A DNA stretch of 64,000 bases from assembly GCA_003665825.1 (NCBI GenBank), contig QPFY01000001.1, positions 1,853,001 to 1,917,000 on the forward strand. Direction: 5' to 3'. Source of the DNA: Microbotryum silenes-acaulis (lineage: Eukaryota; Basidiomycota; Microbotryomycetes; Microbotryales; Microbotryaceae). The position numbers and the translations under genes were made by a program. The stretch's first letter is position 1, and the number at the start of each line of letters is the position of its first letter. Below, one piece after another: positions 38,304-48,880 of the stretch. The notes below the pieces were generated by a model. The model was given only the letters and a program-made list of their open reading frames with translations. It made no database searches and was not told the DNA's origin.

Positions 38304-39429
38304 GGCGAGATGGATCGGAGCTGATCAACAGTCTTGCTTGAGGTCCGTACCGGCTGTGAAAAGTACCGAACGTAGCGACGATGTATCAGTGAGCGGGCTG
38401 CCGTAGCTCGTGGCTGCGCTGAGTGCGCGGTCAAGTTGGCGGGCAGGCAATCGCCGGCTGAGGCTGACGGTACGTACGATGGCAAGCTAATCGGCTCGTT
38501 TGGGCGTGTCACTGGGTCGGGAGCTCGAGTGCTTCGCTGAGAAGAGCGAGGTGCGGGAGGTCTTGGACGGGCTTGGAAGCTGGATTGCCTGAAAAGAGTA
38601 CCAGGACTCTGTGGGGGCCGGGCGTCACGCCGAGCTCAAGTCAGAGTATGTCGACTCCCCTGACCACTCGCGCGAGTCGTAGCGGAATAGTGGTTCGACT
38701 TGCAGCAAGACGAAGGACAACATTGGTGGTGTAGGAATTGTTAAACAAATACCTCAAGCGGTGAAAACCCAGCCTTCTGGGGAAAACCGCAAGAGATTGA
38801 TCTAAACGGAAGAGAGTCCGAACTTCTTGGTGATACACAGGGATGGTGGGCGGGATCACAATTGGGAGCTTTGCGACCCAAGCTTCTGGATGTCAGTCGG
38901 CTGCAACTGATGATGGAGCAAGTCCACTGATCGTCTCAGCATACCTTTGCGACAAAGGCAAGACACTGTATAAAGACAGTTGGGGCGCGGTTGGTGCAAA
39001 GGACGGCAAAGGGTCTGCTGAGAGATATGCGATTTAGCTCGTTGCCCAACAAGGGCCCGGAGCAAAATGCCCCCACAAAGAATTTGCAGGGATCCAAGTG
39101 CAAAGTACACCGTGCAACAAGCTTGGGTGTATCGAAGCACTTACCCCGAGCTACTCTAAGCGAGCCACGTCGAGGGTTTCATAACGAGCTGCTAGCAGCT
39201 GTGAACGTCCGGCAAGATGGAACTCTCGATCAGCGACTTCGTCAGCTGGGAGGTAGTCTTGGGAGTGAGGAACGCACCTGTCCCTACAGGTGGTGAACGC
39301 AGCCGCAGAAGCTGGTAAGGAAACGTCGACAACGCAGTGAAGGCCCGAAAGGGAACGTGCATTGCGAGTACCGCCCGTGAGCCCGCGTGTGTGGGAAGCA
39401 CAGCTAACGTTATGACGCGTCTTACGTGT
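38304..39429. other. Region between kinase-like gene and mitochondrial-derived block
   Basis: About 1.1 kb without a gene I can support. The part 39150-39430 is GC-rich and looks structured, unlike the AT-rich DNA that starts right after it. It could be the edge of the mitochondrial insert or unrelated nuclear DNA. A 64-codon plus-strand frame (38843-39037) resembles nothing I know. Confidence 0.35.
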
Positions 39430-40010
39430 TGGACTAGATAAACCAACTGATCCCCAACTTGTTGGGGAAAAGGTAGTAAAACTACCATCTCCGTCAATGA
39501 ATCCTTGAAGCCATTCAAAAGTAACATTGATAATATGAGTCGACATGAAATTGAACTTTTCAATTCAAGATCTCTTACTCGCCCAGGTACTGGGCGCTTC
39601 ATTTTGGAATAAATGTCAAGTAATTGTTCAGCCCCATCTTTAGTAAGATGTGCTCCTGATTCAATAATGCCAGCCATTAAGGCGAATGAGATAAAATTCA
39701 TGTGTTTTGAAGTCAAGCCCCTTAGGGGAGTGTGTTGGCCTCCCCCTAGGGCAAGAAAGGAATAATAATAGTTGTAATAGAGATAATATCTGTAACTACA
39801 TATTTTAGTGTTCCATCTTTTTCATTGTCTACAACAATTCTTCCACACCCAAAGAATGCTTGGATAGCCTCAAGAAGTGCCCTTGAATGAGCCTTCTGAG
39901 TAATCTTAAATTCTAAAGAAAATTTGTTACCTGCTCCACCCTTTTTTACAATTAGTCCAAACATACCTTCTTTTTTCATCTTCGATGAAAACAATCTGTA
40001 AAGCCTAGAA
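39430..40010 (-). pseudogene. LAGLIDADG homing endonuclease remnant (mitochondrial intron type) 2
   Basis: Minus-strand pieces of a double-motif LAGLIDADG endonuclease. The first motif region ILGFTD is followed by KMKKEGMFGLIVKKGGAGNK, LEFKITQKAHSRALLEAIQA and FFGCGRIVVDNEKDGTLKYV. Then, in another frame, come MNFISFALMAGIIESGAHLT and the second motif WLQGFIDGDGSF (near 39480). The first motif is interrupted directly after GFTD by the 24-nt hairpin repeat, and the frame changes at least twice more. These enzymes spread their host group I introns in organelle rRNA genes; this copy looks dead. Confidence 0.65.
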
Positions 40011-40363
40011 TATATTGCGGTGTTAAGAGAATGTTTTGCATGTTCTCCCCCTAGGGCGAAAAGTTTTAAGCTATTAGTAGTTGCTATTTAATATAAATGA
40101 TGGTTGTAGATTTTTTATGAAAAAACCAGCGAAAAAAATGTCAGGGTTATTAATTAATTACTTGAAATACATATGTATCAACCGTTATAAGTCAGCTATC
40201 TTTCGATATTGACCATAATACAGATACTATTATCTGCATGGTCTATCCCTATCATTACAATAAGGCATTCGCTTCCTATAACATCCTTTACCCAACTATC
40301 TATTACATAAATTTGCATTTATGCTACCTATTAACTTCCTTTTTCATCTTCGATGAAAACAAT
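39973..40363. repeat. Two copies of a 24-nt hairpin repeat
   Basis: Identical 24-nt copies at 39973-39996 and 40340-40363 in direct orientation. Each contains TTCATC, a TTC loop, and GATGAA. One copy lies in the endonuclease remnant, the other in spacer. Short mobile hairpins like this are known from fungal mitochondrial DNA. Confidence 0.7.
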
Positions 40364-41010
40364 AAAGAGGAAAATAATAGGAAATAATTAGGCTTACCTA
40401 GTTTATCTTTATGTACTTTAATGATTTCCTTAGGATCCTACTATATACACATAATTTTGAGTAATAACTCTGGCATCTAGAAACCCTTACGGGAAAAGTG
40501 TTTCGCCGATTATATGTATTTATATAGATTCACTTTCGTTATCCATAGAAATCTAGCTATATTCCAACTAATTACTAGTTGGACAACCAACAGGCTTCAC
40601 ACGAAATAATTACTCATAACGCATGTTGTTGTCAGCTTAATGATAGATTGTCATTAATGGGTATTCTCCATCTACTATCTACTAAAGACGTAACGGGAGA
40701 CAAAGAACGTCAAAGAACGTCAAAGAACGAAAGACAAACCAAAAGACAAACCATGTGGCGTGACGTCATAATAGTTTCGCTACTGCAACAGCTCTCGGTC
40801 CAGCGTGTCCCCTGAGCCAGCTAGCGCTGTTTCAGAAAGGGTCGGCCGGCCACAGGCCGTTTCGCCCACGTTCGCCGAGGTTCCATTTTCAATCAAAGCA
40901 GCGTGGCACATGACCCTCTGCTTCCCGACGCAGACTGAGACGACCTGTTTTGCGAGTCTACCACATCGTAGCGTACTTTCTTCAATCATCCAGTTCCTGC
41001 CACTGCCGAA

Positions 41011-44000
41011 ATGACATCGTCTCCTCTACAACAACCTTCACGGAGAGCAGAGGGGCAGCAGAGACGTCGGCAACGTGAGCGAGCTGAGCGCGCCGCCCGT
41101 GAGGCTGCTCGCTTCCCTCCTCCGCACAACCCGGCCCCCGCTCTAATCGCACAGACGCCGCCGCCAGCAACCTCGAACAATCTCAGATCCGAAGCACAGC
41201 GACAACGACGACTTCGCGAGAGGCAGCAGCGGCGAATCGAAGAAGACGACGTCGCGCAAATTGGATCGTCGAGTCAATCTGCATCGGCAGCCGGGCAACT
41301 GCGACGCGCCCGCAGTCCTTCACCTCCAGGCTTGAGATCCGTTCGCCCACGTTATGAACCAGTTCCAGACCTATCTCACGTCGCGGGGTCAGGTACAGAC
41401 GCAACTGCAACTTCGACCACTACTGCCGTCGATCGCCGATCCGCGGAGCAGCGCCAACGACGCCAACGCGAAAGAGTGCGATCGAACCGGACCCCCCCGA
41501 CTGCTCTGCTGCCGCTGCCGGAAGGGCCTTTCGCCCGACACGATCTCGGCTCAATGACATTGCAGTGTCCAATCTGTTCGGCTTTACACTGGGAGTTCGA
41601 AAGATCATCGACCCCAGGCGAGGTCACACCATCCAAAACCTGTTGCGCGGACGGCAAAGTTCGGCTACCCGGAATCGAAAAACCGCCCCCCGAGCTGCTC
41701 GCGCTTTTGACTGGCGATGGTCCAGGTCGGTACACGTCCATTCCTTCAACCTGCTAAATCAAGTACAGCGGACTAACAGCCTTGCTGAATATCCGTGAAA
41801 CAGTTGAGAAGATCTTTCGGGAACGCATTCTGGCATTCAATGAAAGCTTTGCTATGGCATCATTCGGGACAAGCAAAGGTCATGGCATCATCAGCGGTTC
41901 CGGGCCACCATCTTTCTACCTGAGCGGGAACGTATTTCATCGTATCGGCACCCTGGCACCATACCCAGCAAGCAACCCAGTCTTTGCGCAGATTCTATTC
42001 CTGGCTCCGACGGAACGCATTGAAGCGCGACGCAGATTCAATGAACCGTCTGAAGAAGTACGACGTCTGGACACGGCATATCAACAAATTGTTCCACTAC
42101 TCGACGGTATGCTGCAACATCACAACAGGCGCGTCAAACTGTTCTTGACAGCACAGGAGTTCATGGACTGTGATGCATCACATATGTACCAGCTGCGGTT
42201 ACTTGCGCCGCGCAATCGAGATCCGAGAATCTACAACTTACCAACTCAAGACGAGGTTGCGGTCATTCTACCCGGGGACGACACAGAATACCGGTCTTCG
42301 AGAAGAGAGATTGTCGTCCGATTACGTCACCCGCCAAACGACAACAGCCACGGGATTCAATTCATTTACGATGGGCACCCTGCGCTCATGGCCCTGACAT
42401 ATCCGCTACTGTTACCATACGGCGAAGACTGGTACTACGACAGAATCCCCCTCAGCCAAAATACTTCCGCAACGGAGGCAGCTCGACGGGTGCGGGACGA
42501 AGACGGCGTCTTGCAACACACAATGGATAACACCAACGCCCACAATAACCCACAAACCGGGCCGAGCGGCTCGAAACGTGTAACGCAAAACCAATTCAAC
42601 GCGTACTACTTCCATATCCGTCCCAACAATATCAGCTACCCGACATTGTTCCTTGGAGGCCGGTTGTTCCAGAAATTTGTTGCCGACGCCTGGGCACTAA
42701 CTGAACAGGATCGGCTTCGGTGGATGAGAACAAATCAAAAAAAGCTCAGAGCCGAAAAGTATTCGTCCCTTCAAGCAAGTCTGGCTGAAGGACTCGATCC
42801 CGCGCAGATTGGCAAGAGAGTAATTCTACCGTCGTCACACACCGGATCGCCACGCCAAATGGTCCAACTTTACCAAAATGCTATGGCCATCGTTCGTGTT
42901 TTCGGTGCTCCGGACATATTCATCACGATGACATGCAATCCTGCCTGGTCGGAAATCGTCAACGCGTTGCTTCCCGGGCAAGCCGCATCCGACCGTCCCG
43001 ACATAGTAGCACGGGTCTTTCACGGGAAATTGAAAGCCCTCCTTGCGGATGTATTAGGCCGTGGCCATGCACCAGGAGTCTTTGGGAAGGTATGTCAATC
43101 TGGGACTCAGTCGAAACAGAGCTGATAGAATGCTCACAAGCCTCAATTCTTTGCACAGGTCATCGCATATGTTTATGTCGTCGAATTTCAAAAGCGCGGG
43201 CTGCCTCACGCCCACATCCTTTTAATCATGGACCCAGAAGACAAGCCAAAGACAATTGACGACTACGACAAGATCGTTACTGCGGAAATACCGGACCCCG
43301 AAAAGTTCCCTGCGTTGTTTGAGACTATCACAAACTGCATGCTCCACCGGCGGTGTGATTGTCCTGGCAAACATGCGTGCCACGACGACCATGGGAAGTG
43401 TACCAAAAGGTTTCCTAAACAACTCCAACCGCGGACGACCAGCGAAGACGATGGATATCCTCACTACCGGCGTCGCGGAATACACCAATATGTCAAATTC
43501 CCGGGCACCGCGCAAGAAGAAGTTTATACGGATGCAAACGTTGTTCCTACAAATCCGTGGCTTGCTTCCAAGTACAATTGTCATGTCAACATCGAAATTG
43601 CGAGCGGGGTTGCAGCAGTCAAATATCTCTACAAATATGTTTACAAGGGACACGACCGAACTTCGTTCACGATTAACGAACCCGGAGCTCGAGACGAAAT
43701 CAACGACTTCCTTGACGCTCGATATGTTTGCGCTCCGGAAGCCATTCACCGAATATTTCGATTTGAGATGCACGATCGGGATCCCGCAGTGGCCAGACTC
43801 GCGCTGCACCTCCCAAATGAGCAGGAAGTTCGGTTCGACTCCGATAAGGGAGCTCCAGATCTATCAGCCCCACCGGAGACAACGTTAACCGCCTTCCTGA
43901 AACTGTGCGCCAAGACACCTCCTGATCTCAACGCGCAAGGATTGCTCTACGCCGACGTGCCGACCCGATTCAGGTGGAACAGCGAAGATCGAGCTTGGGT

Positions 44001-46163
44001 GCCACGGAAAAGGGACAACCGGACAATCGGAAGAATCTTTTTTTGTGGTCCTGAAGGCGGCGAGCGGTACTACCTGAGACTGCTTCTTCTCAAGGTTCCT
44101 TTACCGACAACGTTTGCGCATCTGAGGACGTTCAACGGTGTTGAGTTTCGAACCTTCCGGGAAGCCTGTGTCGAACGGGGACTCCTACGCAACGACGCTG
44201 AAGCCGACAGATGTCTGACCGAAGCGGCGATCTTCCGCACTGGGCACGAGCTGCGGCACCTGTTTGCCATGCTGTTAACGGCCGATGATGGAGTGACAAA
44301 CGCGGCGCAGTTGTGGACGAAGCACTATGACAACCTCACCCAGGACGTCGAGTACCACCTCCGAAACCAAAGGCAACAGATGATGATCACGCCCGAGCAT
44401 GTCGCTAACTGGGGGCTGCTTCAGCTCAACAATATTCTCCAACGGCTCGATTCCTCATTAGCAGACCACGGTCTGCCGTTGCCAACAATCCAGTTCGATG
44501 ACGAAGCTGCAACAAACCGTCTTATTCTGGAGGAATCAGCGACACCAGCGGAACTTCACGAAATGGATGCGCTCTGGAGAAAGAACATTGAGTCGTGCAA
44601 CACCGAACAACGCATTGTTGTTGAAACCGTTCTTGACTCAATCCTGAACAACCGCGGAAAGGTCTTCTTCATCGATGCTCCAGGAGGGACAGGCAAAACG
44701 TTCTTGGAAAAAACGATCCTTGCTCGGATTCGGTCCGAGGGAAAATACGCTCTTGCCGTTGCATCATCGGGTATTGCTGCACTGCTACTGCCAAAAGGAC
44801 GAACGGCACATTCACGGTTCAAGATCCCGATCGACATCTTCGACGACTCTACGTGCAACGTTCCGAAACAAGGACAGCTCGCCGAGCTTTTTCGGATGTG
44901 CGACTTGATCGTCTGGGACGAAGCACCGATGCAACACCGTCGATGTTTCCAGCTGGTGGACAGGATGTTGCAAGATGTGCGATCCTCAACGGCTCGATTC
45001 GGTGGAGTGACCGTCGTGTTGGCAGGTGTGTTGCATTCTCTCTAAAGACAGCGCAGGGCAGAACTGACCGGCTCTGCTGTAACCTCACAGGGGATCCGAA
45101 GCAATGCCTTCCCGTTATTCCCAAGGCATCGCCTGCACAGATTGTCGACGCTTGCATCATGAATGCTGACTTCTGGGGAGAAGTCGAAGTACTGCGTCTC
45201 TCTGTAAGTGGAGACTCCTTACCTGCCTTTGAAACCCTATACTGACAGCCTGCGGTGCGAGCTCAGACAAACATGCGTCTTCTGGCCGCTGCAGATCGCA
45301 TGACCGAAACGGAACGGACAAAGGCACAGGGCTTTGCAGATTGGCTCTTAGGGGTCGGAGACGGCTCGGCGAACAAGACAGAGGACACCATCGCGCTCCC
45401 ATCCGATCTTCTCCTACCGGCTGCCTCGAGAAACAGATCCGGGTTGATCAGACATGTTTACCCCGTTCCCGTGCTCGAGCTGGACAACATGTCAACAGAC
45501 GAAAAAGTTGCCTACTTCAGCAATCGAGCAATTCTGGCGCCCAAAAACTCAGAAGTGGATCAGATCAACGATATGGTGCTCGACCTGCTACCGGGCGACG
45601 CTCAAACGTTCTACAGCGCGGATTCGGTCGAAGACGAAGACGAGTCACTGTTCTCGATCGAGTACCTTCAGAGTCTCAACATCGCAGGGATGCCGTTGCA
45701 TGCTGCAAAATTCAAAGTAGGATGTCCCGTTATGCTCCTCCGGAACTTGGATCCGGCTGCGGGGCTGTGCAACGGCACAAGACTATTGTTAACGCGGTTA
45801 TACACCCGCGTCCTCGAGACAATCATCTTCACAGAAGATCATGCTGGGCAGCCCGTCTTATTGCCGCGCATCACACTGAAAACAGGATCATCAGCTGGTC
45901 TTCCGTTCACTCTGCACCGGACCCAGTTTCCTATTCGGCTGGCAATGGCTATGACCATCAACAAGTCGCAGGGGCAGTCACTTGCGCAGGTAGGGGTGTG
46001 TCTGGAAACACCCGTTTTTTCTCACGGCCAACTGTACGTCGCGTTGTCCCGGGCAACGAGTGTGGACGGTGTGAAAGTTTTGCTTCACCCTACTGAGGAT
46101 GGGGAAGCAGATAATGTAACAGAAAACATAGTTTTTAGAAGGGTTTTTGGCTTAATAGAATGA
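41011..46163 (+). CDS. Helitron Rep/Pif1-like helicase transposase
   Basis: Replication initiator fused to a helicase. Five exons (41011-41725, 41804-43089, 43159-45025, 45091-45203, 45267-46163) join in frame to 1,625 residues. The N-terminus is Arg/Gln-rich. A cysteine motif [15 protein letters not shown]...[10 protein letters not shown] is followed by the Helitron N-terminal domain. The HUH nuclease has PHAHILL as metal-binding histidines and two candidate catalytic tyrosines in [11 protein letters not shown] (near 43620-43650). The Pif1-like SF1 helicase has Walker [10 protein letters not shown] (near 44680), Walker [21 protein letters not shown], a late motif INKSQGQSL and [11 protein letters not shown]. 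No stop or frameshift was found, so it may be active. There is no OTU or extra endonuclease domain. Confidence 0.92.
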
Positions 46164-46345
46164 AGATTTATAACAAAACTCCATAGTGAACCTGCGACAG
46201 TCAGCAGAGGCTCGCCATCCCGCAGCTCGCATGAAATGAAGACTGTAGTTCGTTTGTCGTCCCACGCGACTCTGCCGGCTGCAACGAAAGTACGGTACGT
46301 TACAGCGGGTTACCGAGTCATTGGTGACGGTCACGGTGGTGAGGA

Positions 46346-46373
46346 GGCGCGCGGAGCGCGCCGCCGAACCTAG
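46346..46373 (+). repeat. Helitron 3' terminal hairpin and CTAG end
   Basis: The stem GGCGCGC (46346-46352) pairs with GCGCGCC (46356-46362) around GGA. CTAG closes the element at 46370-46373, and the following T belongs to the target. This structure is thought to signal termination of rolling-circle transfer. Confidence 0.88.
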
Positions 46374-46393
46374 TATTACATAAAGACACTTCT

Positions 46394-46513
46394 AGTCGCA
46401 CTCCCGTCTACCTGGTAGTAAACCGCATCTGCACGGCTAATTCAATTTCACCAGACTCAAATTTAAGACAGTGGGAGCATCATTGTTCCATTCATGCAGG
46501 ACCATAATTAGTG
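46394..46513 (-). rRNA. rnl: Fragment of mitochondrial large-subunit rRNA (domain V), nuclear copy
   Basis: On the minus strand this reads CCTGCATGAATGG, then after a spacer GTCTGGTGAAATTGAATT, then CCGTGCAGATGCGGTTTAC and AGACGGGA. These follow the order and spacing of the conserved region of bacterial/mitochondrial 23S rRNA around E. coli positions 1950-2066. The match begins and ends abruptly, as expected if group I introns flank this exon on both sides. Because it lies in nuclear DNA and is split from the rest, it is not expected to make functional rRNA. Confidence 0.75.
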
Positions 46514-46550
46514 GACACACGACGAGTCAATTTATCATATCTATTCATGG

Positions 46551-47631
46551 CTATTGTTGTTTACCTCTTTTGCTATTCATACCATTCTTGATTGTTGTAA
46601 TCTTTAACATACCCAATTCTGTTAAATGCTCTTTATTCAGCATCATCTCAACAATTTTGCATCAATCAACAAAATCTTGATGTTTAACCCCTATTACAGG
46701 ATATAATTTGAAAAAAGGCATAATAATTGAATAAGCATCATTAAAATCGTATACTTCAGATACAAGCATATTATGACTTGCATTATTGTATACATTACCA
46801 CAATTAAAGAATTTTACTAAGGAGTTCATTAAGTTAGCATCTCGAACATTTTGAGAAATATTGAATCCAATGCGTGCTCGAGGTTTACCACGATGTAATG
46901 ACGTTTTTGCAATAAACAAACCGTCACCTGAGGTAAATCCTGCTACTCAATGTGGATTTAAAGTGTCAATAACACCTACAGATAGTTTATCTGCAGGGAT
47001 AGCACCTTCAATCGCTAATCCACGATTGATACTGGCTCTAAGAGTACACAATAATAGTCTACCTTGTTGAGTCAGATGTTCCTTTCTACTCATAATCTGA
47101 GCAGCTTGCTGGAATAACATAAAGTCCCCATATTTTTCAGTACATAAACCATATGCAGTGAAATGAGGGATGATGACTTACAGAGAAATAATATACGTTA
47201 CCTCTAGTGGTTATATTACCGACACCAAAAAAATCTTTAATACTCATTAATAAAGATAAGTCTTTAATATGTAAACCAATACAAAATTCTAGTTGAACTT
47301 TTTGGTTTAGTTTAAGCATAAAAGACCCTTCAGCATCAGTAAAACCTGTAACAAACATAGGATCCAGCTTATTAGAAGAATCTCTAACCGATGAATTCTC
47401 TAGCTCGCGTGGATTAGACTTAGCTAGAGACGACTTAGAAAGGATTTGACCTTGATATTCCGCTTTCGCAGAACCGTTAGAATACACCTTAACCTCTCGA
47501 TCTTGATCACTACAAGACAAGAAGCAACTACCGTCTACTCGTTGCTCTTTTACTAGTCCGGACAAATCCGAACTAGACTTAGATACGCGATTACCCATTT
47601 TACTTTCGTCTATTTCATACCTTGTTACCAT
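46551..47631 (-). pseudogene. LAGLIDADG homing endonuclease remnant (mitochondrial intron type) 1
   Basis: The upstream part reads MVTRYEIDESKMGNRVSKSS, then NKLDPMFVTGFTDAEGSFML (first LAGLIDADG motif) and IKDLSLLMSIKDFFGVGNIT. After a frame break near 47165-47190 it goes on as VIIPHFTAYGLCTEKYGDFM, LTQQGRLLLCTLRASINRGL and NPHWVAGFTSGDGLFIAKTS (second motif). It then reads GFNISQNVRDANLMNSLVKF and stops at 46551. Two tryptophans are encoded by TGA (NPH-W-VAGF and VD-W-CKIV), the fungal mitochondrial code, so the nucleus could not translate it in full. This is an endonuclease of a group I intron in the rRNA gene. Frame break and context mark it as a dead copy. Confidence 0.75.
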
Positions 47632-47680
47632 ACCTGAGTAATTACTTCAGCCACTCATATATTTTCACTAGCATCCACGG

Positions 47681-48880
47681 GGGAGAAAGGGTCCGTGCGC
47701 GCGAGCCTGAATCGGCGCGTCAAATCCTTGCAGCAAAAGCCGAAAAGACCAAAGTCTGAACCAGGTGTGTTGGCGCCCCGACCCGTGCCTGCCGGTAACA
47801 GCTGGAGCGCTGGAGCCCGAAGCTCACTTCATGCATCATAAGCTGAGGGGCGACGACGTGGTTCTGAAAGTGCTCACTGAGGCTCAATTTCGTCCAGCTA
47901 TACTGACTACATTACAACTTCCAACTATGTCGTTCGATTTGACCGAGCCAGGACCTTCGCATCATCATCATCAGCATCATCCGCCATTTTGTAAAATCAG
48001 GTCACTCCGGAGAGGGAGGGAGGGGAAAGAGAAATATTTGGACTAAGAGCGTTGGCATGCATCAACAACGGCAATTTTAAGTAAAAGGCGTAAGATTGAT
48101 TCTGTGGTCGATACACCATCATGCGACCGACTTGCCTATTGCCTTATATTAAGCTTGAAGGTTGCAAAACGGACAAACTCACAATGAGACGGAAGACTTT
48201 GAACAGTGCTCGCTCTGTCCTACTTGTCTTTGAACCCTTTTTCCTCTTGCTGTTTCTCTAACAGAATAAGCTCGTTAATTCGTCAACATACGAAAAAAAC
48301 CACCAGTTGCTTCTAGTGAGAAGGCCACTCAGCGACGTCATCGTTTGAATTGCCAGTGATTCTAAACCCTCCGGTTCGGCTGTCCAAACCAATGTTTTTG
48401 ACCACACGAGCTTTTTAAACCCACAGCTCCCGGTTTTCAAAGCGATAGGCATGGGTAGGTACTACACTTAAACCAGGGCAGACAGTGCCAGTGATGCCAG
48501 TGAGTTGAGCTGCTGCCGGTCGCAGCTGCGCTTCCGCGCTAGCCTTGTTTGAGGACCGATCTACACTCTTCTACACTGGGCGGCGTGTCGCGTTCGCCCT
48601 CGTTCGCCAAAGGTCCTCGTCTCGCTTCATCTCGGCACTCGCAGCTCGCACCTTTGCGTCCTTCGTAAGATCGTTTCTGCCCCGACCTCACAACTTCTAT
48701 CCGGGGCCATCAAGCACAACTCCGCCCCTACTCGGCTTGATCGACCGCCGCATCTCGAAGCGTAAGTACTCGTGAGAGTAACTGGGTGATCGGGCTCCGG
48801 TTCCGCCACTGCTCTCCCTAGCCCAGGCAGGATGCAGATGGCTTAACTGACGGCAACGGTCCTTTTCGGTTGACGACAGC
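47681..48880. promoter_or_regulatory. Upstream region of the arrestin-like gene
   Basis: About 1.2 kb without a coding gene. A likely 5'-UTR intron runs from GTAAGT at 48772 to the AG at 48879, one base before the ATG at 48881. The left half (47690-48050) includes a run of CAT repeats near 47960-47985. Confidence 0.45.

Larger units (their letters stand above)
39430..40670 (-). other. Mitochondrial DNA inserted in the nucleus (NUMT), left part
   Basis: AT-rich DNA sharply different from its surroundings. Read on the minus strand it continues the mitochondrial large-subunit rRNA copy found to the right of the Helitron and contains a LAGLIDADG endonuclease frame. It also holds mitochondria-style palindromic clusters: TCCCCCTAGGGC at 39741-39752 and again at 40046-40057. 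A 24-nt repeat with an internal TTCATC/GATGAA hairpin occurs at 39973-39996 and 40340-40363. The right edge is the Helitron insertion point at 40670. The left edge is approximate. Confidence 0.75.
40671..46373 (+). mobile_element. Autonomous Helitron, complete with both ends (5,703 bp)
   Basis: Rolling-circle DNA transposon. The left end begins TCTACTATCTACTAAAG right after an A (40670), very close to the usual Helitron start TCTCTACTA. The right end has a 7-bp hairpin GGCGCGC-GGA-GCGCGCC (46346-46362), then seven bases and CTAG (46370-46373), followed by a T. Both ends therefore obey the rules TC...CTRR and insertion between A and T without target duplication. Short direct repeats (CAAAGAACGT, AAAGACAAACC) lie near the left end (about 40700-40752). 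One intact Rep/helicase gene is inside. It is inserted in the nuclear copy of mitochondrial DNA. Confidence 0.88.
46374..47680 (-). other. Mitochondrial DNA inserted in the nucleus (NUMT), right part
   Basis: AT-rich block on the other side of the Helitron. It continues the left part: the two join on the minus strand as ...TATGTAATA|TGGAGAATA... . It contains a stretch of large-subunit rRNA and a LAGLIDADG frame with TGA for tryptophan. The right edge lies near 47680, where GC-rich nuclear-looking DNA (CACGGGGGAGAAAGGG) begins. Confidence 0.75.

Noticed and set aside
39746..39994. Functional nuclear homing endonuclease
   Set aside because: The LAGLIDADG frames are interrupted, change frame, and (in copy 1) need the mitochondrial code, so they are remnants.
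46374..47680. Possibility that the AT-rich block means the whole contig is mitochondrial
   Set aside because: Spliceosomal-intron genes of nuclear type lie on both sides, and the AT-rich part is confined to about 2.5 kb plus the Helitron.
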